7,307 nt of DNA from Saprospiraceae bacterium (lineage in GTDB: Bacteria > Bacteroidota > Bacteroidia > Chitinophagales > Saprospiraceae), in the NCBI GenBank assembly GCA_020850025.1, contig JADZFI010000447.1, forward strand, positions 1 through 7,307, read 5' to 3'. Position 1 is the first letter of the stretch. Each line of letters begins with the position of its first letter. Shown here in pieces: positions 1 to 7,100 of the stretch. Under the pieces are notes generated by a model. The model had not been told where the DNA came from and searched no databases. It was given only the letters and a program-made list of their open reading frames with translations. The position numbers and the translations under genes were made by a program.

Positions 1-372
1 AAAGCCATCGCTCATTTTAGCGAACTGGGTATCCGCACCAATTGCACCCTGGTATTTTCTGCCGGCCAGGCCATTCTGGCTGCCAAAGCAGGTGCTACCT
101 ATGTTTCTCCTTTCATCGGCCGAGTGGATGATACAGGCTGGGATGGCATGAAACTCATCAAAGATATTTTTGAGATTTACGGCACTGCCGGATACGAAAC
201 CGCTATCCTCGCTGCCAGTATCCGCAATCCGCTGCACATCGTTCAAGCCGCTAAGGCCGGAGCTGATGTGGTGACCTGTCCGCTCTCTGCCATCCTCGGA
301 CTCTTCAATCACCCGCTCACAGATATCGGTCTGGAGAAGTTACTGGCAGATTATAAGAAGGCAAACGGGTAA
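1..372 (+). CDS. fsa: Transaldolase / fructose-6-phosphate aldolase family protein (C-terminal part)
   Basis: The reading frame is open from base 1 and ends at TAA (370-372), giving the last 123 residues of a family whose members are usually about 215-220 residues long; the start is outside the window. These are cytosolic class I (Schiff-base) TIM-barrel enzymes that move or cleave three-carbon ketol units of sugar phosphates, in the non-oxidative pentose phosphate pathway or as fructose-6-phosphate aldolases. Visible family signatures are TNCTLVFSAGQAILAAKAGA (from residue 13 of the fragment), YVSPFIGRVDD just after it, AASIRNP with a probable phosphate-contacting Arg at fragment residue 75 (codon 223-225), and the C-terminal HPLTDIGLEKLLADYKK. 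The fragment starts at the Lys of the family's G-[LI]-K-A segment; the catalytic lysine lies upstream of the window. The YVSPFIGRVDD form resembles the Thermotoga-type TalC branch more than E. coli FsaA, so transaldolase activity is plausible, but sequence alone does not decide. A terminator follows 26 bases after the stop. Confidence 0.95.
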   Translation, partial: KAIAHFSELGIRTNCTLVFSAGQAILAAKAGATYVSPFIGRVDDTGWDGMKLIKDIFEIYGTAGYETAILAASIRNPLHIVQAAKAGADVVTCPLSAILGLFNHPLTDIGLEKLLADYKKANG

Positions 373-398
373 TTGACCAGCAAAAAGACTTTGTAAAG

Positions 399-435
399 AA
401 AGGTGTGGAGACTTGTTTCTCCGCACCTTTTTTTT
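399..435 (+). terminator. Rho-independent terminator of the transaldolase gene, possibly bidirectional
   Basis: AAAGGTGTGGAGA (399-411) pairs with TCTCCGCACCTTT (418-430) over 13 positions with one T-G wobble, around the six-base loop CTTGTT, and the stem runs into an eight-T tract (428-435). It sits 26 bases after the transaldolase stop. On the minus strand the same hairpin is followed by TTTCTTTAC, a weaker U-tract. It may therefore also stop transcripts from the convergent methyltransferase gene, which ends 74 bases away; that second role is inferred. Confidence 0.9.
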
Positions 436-450
436 GGGCGGAGTTATTTC

Positions 451-506
451 GCACAGATTTTACGCAGATTTTTTTCACAGATTTCACACAGATGGGGTAG
501 GGGGGG
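451..506. repeat. Degenerate CACAGATTT tandem repeat followed by G-runs
   Basis: Four imperfect copies of a CACAGATTT-like unit follow one another: GCACAGATTTT (451-461), ACGCAGATT extended by a T-run (462-475), CACAGATTT (476-484) and CACACAGAT (485-493). The spacing varies from 9 to 14 bases and there are no unique spacers. GGGG-TA-GGGGGGG (494-506) follows directly and ends two bases before the methyltransferase stop codon. The repeat fills most of the space between the terminator and that gene. Similar CACAGATTT strings are, from general experience, scattered between genes in many Bacteroidota genomes. The function is unknown; it has no open frame of its own. Confidence 0.75.
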
Positions 507-508
507 AA

Positions 509-1150
509 TCATGCGCTTTTTCTTGCCAACAGGATCAAATCTGTGACTGGCCCGCCTTTATTGTCCAGATATTTTTTCCGATCCTGAAAAATCACCTCAA
601 ACCCATTGGTTTCCAATACCCCGATCAGTTGGGCGGCCTCATGGAAATACATATACACTCCTGGCCCCTGTCCGGAGCTCGGCAACTGATACCCCGATTT
701 TTCATACTTATCCTCCATGGTGCTGAGGTAAAGCAGTCCATTCGGATTCAAACGCGTACTACACTGCTGAATCAACGAGACGGTTTCTTCCCCTGACAAA
801 TAAGGCAATACAAAACCGCAAATGATCCCATCAAACCGGTTGGGCAACTGCTCAATGTTCCGGGCATCCATCTGCTTAAAATGTGCCGTTGGATTGTTAT
901 TGCAAGCAAGTTCCAGCATTTTTTCTGCCAGATCAATGCCCAGAACATCGATTTCAGGTCTGCGTGCAAGCAGATATTGGGTGATGTTTCCCGGCCCACA
1001 GGCTACATCCAGCACTTTGGGCGGATTGCCGATCAGGGGTGCCAGAAAAGCATCCAGTCCCTCCGCATACAGACTTTGGTCCATATACCGCTCCTGATAT
1101 ACCTCTGCGAACCGACTAAAAAGTTCCGCAACAGTTTCTTTGTTTTCCAT
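509..1150 (-). CDS. Class I SAM-dependent methyltransferase, substrate unknown
   Basis: A complete 213-residue protein, ATG at 1150-1148 to TGA at 511-509, predicted to be a soluble cytosolic enzyme that transfers a methyl group from S-adenosylmethionine. The Rossmann-fold signatures occur in the expected order: motif I VLDVACGPGNIT (residues 46-57) for SAM binding; the acidic residue at the end of strand 2, Asp73 in VLGIDLAEKML; Asp95 in MDARNIEQLP, which usually contacts the adenine side; motif IV FDGIICGFVLPYL (107-119); and LNPNGLLYLST (134-144) after helix E. The short N-terminal helix (FSRFAEVYQERY) and the region around 150-175 would form the substrate cap, but neither matches a substrate class I can name. 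The ATG is preferred because it gives normal family length; the next in-frame Met is residue 23. Upstream is only AAGGCATAAAGA, without a good Shine-Dalgarno, as is usual in Bacteroidota. It lies 45 bases after the macroglobulin gene on the same strand and may be cotranscribed; no separate promoter was recognised. Confidence 0.9.
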   Translation of the reverse strand: MENKETVAELFSRFAEVYQERYMDQSLYAEGLDAFLAPLIGNPPKVLDVACGPGNITQYLLARRPEIDVLGIDLAEKMLELACNNNPTAHFKQMDARNIEQLPNRFDGIICGFVLPYLSGEETVSLIQQCSTRLNPNGLLYLSTMEDKYEKSGYQLPSSGQGPGVYMYFHEAAQLIGVLETNGFEVIFQDRKKYLDNKGGPVTDLILLARKSA

Positions 1151-1157
1151 TCTTTAT

Positions 1158-1195
1158 GCCTTCTTGCCTTCGCGCCTTCGTGTCCCCCGCGCCTT
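1158..1195. repeat. 8-base GCCTTCNN tandem repeat filling the intergenic gap
   Basis: Three exactly phased 8-base units, GCCTTCTT (1158-1165), GCCTTCGC (1166-1173) and GCCTTCGT (1174-1181), are followed by GTCCCCC and one more GCGCCTT (1189-1195) that abuts the stop codon of the macroglobulin gene. CGCGCCTT occurs twice as a direct repeat (1171-1178 and 1188-1195). Read on the minus strand, the units are AAGGC-rich and make up nearly the whole leader of the methyltransferase, including its ribosome-binding region. This resembles the dispersed CTTCGCGCCTT-type intergenic repeats common in environmental bacteria; its role is unknown. Confidence 0.75.
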
Positions 1196-4100
1196 TTACT
1201 CGACTTTGACTCTTACCCCTTTCGAATGACTGGTGAACTCCGGCGCATACATGCACTGCATCGTGGTGATGCCATTGCTCATGTCGCCGCGCAGGGAAAC
1301 CACCAGTGGATATTCGAATACGAAAGTGCCACGTGGCAGATAATCAATGAAGAAGTGCGTCGCCAGGTCTTTGGTGCTTTCGTAATAGCCCAGTCCGCCT
1401 TGCCAGCGGTAACCGCTGAGTACATTCACAGGCTCCAGTCCGGCGGCACGCATATCTTTCAGGTGTACAAATTCCATGGGGCGATCCACCCGAATCTCAA
1501 TGCGCACCTTGATCTTATCGCCGCGTTTGAGGGATTGGCCCTCCGCAATGGGTTTTAAAACCGGCCCAGTGGCGGAGTTTTCTTCCAGGAACAACTGCTT
1601 GACAATGGTCAGCGGTGTTTTTTTGAAGTCTTTGATCTTGTCAAGGTCTTCAAAATACTGCCAGTAAGCTGCGCCCCATACAATGTTGCTGTTGGGGTTT
1701 TCCACTTTGATCTCCGACCAGGAGCGCTTCACTTCGCTGCCATTCCAGGCTTGTTTGAAATAACCGGTTCCAGGCTCTATTTCGCCGACGTTCATCGGTT
1801 TGCCGCCCATGGATACCTTTACAGGTTGAGCATTGGAAAGCCAGCTGTTGGCTGTTCCGTTGTTCAGCAGCAGGGCATATACCGCCTCCGCAGTGGCCTT
1901 GGTGCTTTCCCAGCGGTTGGTTTGTTTGTTTTTCAACAACCAGATGCGCAGCTCTTCCACAGCTTTCTGGTCATTGGCCACCTCGCTGAATACCTCCACC
2001 ATGAGTGCCTGTGTTTCCACGGGCAATTGGTACCAGTAAAAACCCCAGTCAACGGGCCAGTACATGCCCAGTTCTTCTTTCATGGTGGCGCGCTCGCGCA
2101 GACTTGCCACGATGCGCTGAGCAGCCTCTTTGCGGCCAAAGCGATGCAGGGCCAGGGCCAGCATGCCTTCCTGATACAGCCCTTTGCCCAGCCAATACTT
2201 CTCCGCCTGCCCGAGGTAATACCCAACAGGTTTGGATGGCTTGTCCATAGGTGCAAAGGATTGCAGGTACAGGAACTGAATCGCCATGCCGTCGAGATGG
2301 TCGTCTTCCAATTTGGCTTTGCCCTGTTGCGCCAGGGCTTCCAGTTTGGCATATTGGTCGTTGAGCTTGCCATTACAGTAAGTCATGGCCTTGTTCAACA
2401 TGCGATTGGTTTGCTGATCTTTGTTGGGGTCAAATGCGCCCAGTTTTTGAAGGTGCATGAACCCGGTGGCAATGTACTGGGTAATGTACCAGCTGTCCTG
2501 CCCGCCCGTAAACCAGGGCCAGCCGCCGCTGCCTAATTGTCGCTCCTGCAGGGTGCTCAGGGCTTTTTCCTGCTCGGAGGCCATTTTATTCAAATCGAAC
2601 AACAGCGCGATGTTCTGCTTTTGTTGCTCTTCATTTTGCGCATCCAGCACCCAGGGCGTTTCTTCCAGGAGGGCATATTTCAGTTCCTGGTTTTTGCTCA
2701 GGTTGGACTTCATGGCATCTGTGCCTTTCCAGCGCTCGTAGACCCGTTTGATTTGTGGCATTTTTTCCACCACACTGGAGGCCAGCGTGTTGGCGTACAT
2801 CCGACTGAAGATCTGCTCCGAGCACTCATGCGGGTATTCCATGAGGTAGGGCAGCGATTGCACGGCATACCAAACCGGATTGCTGGTGAACTCCAGGGTG
2901 TACCGGTGAGTGCTCAGGCTGCCGTTCTCCGGCGCTGATTTTAAATTTTCAAAAGTGAAAGTCTTGTTCTGATTGCCTCGCAGCGCTATAGGCATGGTTT
3001 CAGTGACCATCATCCGGTTGGATACTACCGGGATGGTACTTTCTTCTCCGTCCTGGAAGCTGCCGGCAGACGCGGTGATTTGCCAGGTGACGGCTCCGGA
3101 ATAATCTTCCGGCACCTTGATGCGCCAGGAGACAGCGCCTGACTGGCCAGGCAGTATGGAAAAGCGCGCTATCCGGTTGTTTTTGGCCAGACCGAAGGAG
3201 GCTTCCACATTGCCGAGATCCAGGGCATTCAGCAGGGCAAGGGTGGCGTTGCCTTCCATCTTTTCTTTGGACAGGTTGCTCACCTTGGCTGAAATCTCTA
3301 TTTCATCGCCCTGGCGAAGGAATCGCGGAGGGTTGGCAATGATCATGAGGTCTTTTTGTGTCACTACCTCCTTTACTGAAAGGGCCTGTTGCAGTTCTTT
3401 GGTATGTGCATAGGTGAGCAGTTTCCAGCGGGTCAGGGCTTCATTCATGGTGAATTTCAGCACAATATTGCCGTCGGCGTCAGTGCGTAACTCCGGGAAA
3501 AAGAACACCGTTTCATTCAGGTTTTTCCGGATGGTCGGCGCAGGCTTGGAAGCTTCCGGACGAATAGGACCGGGCGCTTGCGTCGGAATATTGCTGGGCG
3601 GACCGCCGGGCTTTGCAGCTGCCATGCCTGCGGCTTTAGGGGCTTCTTCGGCCTCCATCATCTTCATATCGCGACCCTCTGCTGACGGTGCAGCCATCAT
3701 CATACGGTCCATCCCGTAATCCCGCCGATTGCCCCAGATCGGGAAATCGAACAAATTGAGTTCCTGATATAAACGGTAGGGGTTGAGGGTAGGTTGGGAA
3801 TAATCGAATCGCCGGTCGCCAGGTTGGGCTCCAAATCCGTTACCGGTATTGAAGTACACATTGGCAAAGTAGAAAGGGTAGGATACCTCCGACCACTGAT
3901 GGGGCCTGAATTCATCCAGAGAGGCATCGTACATGGCCGCCACCATTTCTGCGGCTACCTTGTCTTTCTTCGGGCCGGAAATTTTGATGCGCCATTCTTC
4001 CTGCTGGCCGGGCGCCAGTTTGTCGCGGAAGGTTTCGTAACTGATGTTCAGGTCCTTGTTGCTCCAGGGAACAGACAGGTTAATGTTGTTTATCCCGTAA

Positions 4101-7100
4101 ATCCGGTTGTTTTTAACACAGAAACTGTACGTAGGTATGCCTCCGCGATCGGATTCCCGGATCGGGATTTCAATGGAGTAAAGGTTTTTCACGCGGCTGC
4201 TCACCCATTCCGGTTTCAGGAGTTCACCGCCCTGCATCTGGGTGAAAAAGAAATGCAGTCCATCCGGTTTGCCGCCAAAAATAAACCTGGCCGTTTCTCC
4301 CGGCTCCAGGGTGGTCTTTTCAGCAGCCACACCGGGTTTTTCAAAGCGGTTATCGGCCGTCCAGGCGCGCACAAATTTTTTGATTTCAATGGCTTCGCCA
4401 TAGGCGTCAACCGTTTGCAGGGTAACGGCGTACCAACCGACCTGCATCCTGCCCTCATGCAAATCCACCGTCTGGGCGGCGCCGGTGTTGAATTTGACGG
4501 TACGGGTGAAATCTTCTCTGCCCCAGGTTTCCGGGTTGTCTTCGTCTTTCCAGGCCAGATCGGGGAACAAACCCTCGAAGGTGTTTTTAGCGATCACCGG
4601 CAAATCCGGGCGATCCCAAAGACGTGAGCGGAACATTACTTTAGGCGCCACCAGCTTTTGAATGTTGATGGTTCCGGTTGCCGCCTGTGTCTGTCCGGCC
4701 GTATTGGTGGTGCGTAACCCGATTTTTCGCAGACTGTCCAGGGCGATCTCCTCCGGTAAATTCCATTCTACCTGGAGCGCCACGTAGCCTACGCTCAGGT
4801 TGGTTTCCGAGCTTCGGGTTTCCCCGGTAATGTCTGTCACATCCACCAGCACCTGATAGTCGAAAAGCGGCTTGTCCTTTTTAGGGATCATGGGGTCAGG
4901 AATGGCCGTGAAATCGAAGTTAAAACTGCCGTCGGCGCCGCTGGTTGTGACGCCATTGGCAACTTCCATTTCTGGGCGGTCAAAATAGGGAGGCCTGCGC
5001 CAGTAGAACCCATAGTCCCAAAACGGGAATCGGGCCCTGCGCACCACCCGGTATTTCACCTGGGCGCCGTCCACCACGCTTCCTGCATAGTTTTTAGCTT
5101 CTCCCTTTACCGTCACCTTGTCGTTCACGCGAATAGCGCCTTCCACGGGGTTCAGCACCACTTCGAATCGCGGACGCTTGTATTCCTCCACGCTGAAATA
5201 GGTCTGTCCCTGTGCTCCATCGCTGGCTTGCAGGCTCATATTGCCCATCAAACCCGCTGCTGGAGCGGCGAAACTGCCCTGGAAGGTGCCGAATTCATTG
5301 GATTTTAGTTTCAACGTGTTCTTTACCTGTCCGTTGGCATCGTGGAATTTCACCGTAACCGAGCGGTTGGGCAGGATAGAAGGGGTTTTGCCTCCGTGCG
5401 CAGGCGAGTACACCAGACCCTTGAAATACACCGTTTGGCCGGGCCGGTAAATGCTTCTGTCTGTGAAAAAGAGTACCTGCGGCCCGGGCGACGGATTGCT
5501 GCCCTGCCGGTAACCATACGCCTGCCCGATCCACAAGCTGTCGGCGCCTTGTTGAGCCAGAACGTGCAGGGTTTGTCCGTTGGCTGCATTTTTGCCTTCC
5601 ACGAATCCATCTCGGTCGCTGGTAGCGGTGCTCACCAGTTTCAGGCGCTGGACGCCACTGTCCCAGTCTTTCCGGAAATAGCTGATCTGGACGCCGGAGA
5701 GCGGTGCGCCGGTATTTCGGTGCGCCAGCACAAAATTCGTCTGGCCTTTTTCCTGGTAACTGACCGCCGCCAGATTGGACACGGCAAAATTGGCGTATCC
5801 GGCAATGGTGGTGATGGCCTTGGTATCGTCGCTGCTGGTCACAATGACCCAGTAGTTGCCCAGAGGCAGTTTGTCCAGGTATATTTCGGTTTGATGCTGT
5901 TGGTAATCGCCGGGATCCTGAAGGTCCCAGGTGCGGGACTGGATCGGCTTTAAGCGGTTTAAATACTCGTATTGTTCATTGTAGGGCAAAGCCTCCCAGC
6001 GATCGAGGTCGAAATCTGTTTTGACCACTTTGACCCATACTTTTTTAAGGTTGCTGTAGGTAACCTGAACCAGTACCGGTTGGTCGGGCAGGTTGACTTC
6101 CTCTACCATGGTAGACAGTTCCGGTCGCTCTATTTCCTTGAGCAGATTTTGGCATATTTGTGCGCCATAGCTCCCCGGGTAACGCTGAATGGCTTCGCGA
6201 AGTTCGGCTACTGCGCGGCGGGCATTTGCCGCCTTGTCCGGGCCATCCAGTATTTCTAGATGCGCGGCTATCTGGTAGGAGATTTCTGCCTGGGAGGCTA
6301 GTCCGGCGGCAAATTTTTTGAGTTGCTCCAGCGATTGGAGGTAGAGCTCGGATTTGTTTTCCAGCATCGAGTTGTTGTACACGAACTGGAGGCGCAGTAG
6401 ATCGGCATCTACCAATGCAGCTTTTCGGGAGGATGGGTCAATAGAAAGCTGGAGGCTGTGGGCCGTCAGCACCTTTTGAAACAGCCGCATGGCCCGCCAC
6501 TTGCCGGAATATTCATCCTGTGTTTCGTATTTGTTTTTGAGGAATACCGACCATTCCGCGAAGTCGCCGGCATCGTTCAGGCGGAATACATTGGCCGGTT
6601 CGGTCAGGTAACTGCGTTCGTTGCTGAAATGCGACAGCGCCCGGTGTGCCAACAGGTCGAACAGGGTAGGGCGGAGGGGAGTTTTTCCGATGGAATCATT
6701 GTCGCCCGGGGTGACAATATCCCGGAATTGTTCCACCGGAATGCCGCGCAGCAGGGCATCCTGACTCACGGAGGCGTCGTACAACTCAAGCGCATGTTGT
6801 TCAATCTGATCGGCGCTCCAGGTGAGGATATCGCCGCCTTCGCTATCCGGAACGGGGGTGCGGTTGCGGAGTTTCCAGCCCTGATTTTGGAGATAGGTGG
6901 CGTAGAGTTGTCCGAGGATGCTTTGCATCACGGATTTCTCCGGCTGAGCGGCACTCATGCTTTCTTTTTCCATCAGGTTGATGGCATTGGTGAGGCCGTC
7001 TTCATCGAGCATGGTGATGAATTTACCGCGGTAGAGCAGGGCTTTTACAATTTGCTGCCCGTTTTTGTCTTTCTGGGCACGGGCATAAATCGCTTCGGTT

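Noticed and set aside
124..372. Separate 82-residue gene starting at GTG 124
   Set aside because: GTG 124 is an internal Val codon (in GRVDD) of the transaldolase frame, which is open and conserved back to base 1.
413..796. Plus-strand open frame beginning inside the terminator hairpin
   Set aside because: Its start is in the terminator stem and loop and most of it is antisense to the methyltransferase; its first residues come from the T-tract and the CACAGATTT repeat.
451..1195. CRISPR array
   Set aside because: The repeats are 8-10 bases, contiguous or nearly so, with no unique spacers of regular length and no cas genes.
881..1558. Plus-strand open frame crossing the methyltransferase start, the intergenic repeat and the macroglobulin 3' end
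   Set aside because: It runs antisense through two well-supported genes and the repeat, and has no recognisable features.
1751..2536. Plus-strand open frame of 261 codons
   Set aside because: It lies entirely antisense to the thioester and C-terminal part of the macroglobulin, whose protein sequence is clearly conserved. The antisense product shows no recognisable motifs, and its length reflects the base composition of the opposite gene.
3794..4627. Plus-strand open frame of 277 codons
   Set aside because: Antisense to the middle beta domains of the macroglobulin; no domain signature and no separate promoter or ribosome-binding evidence.
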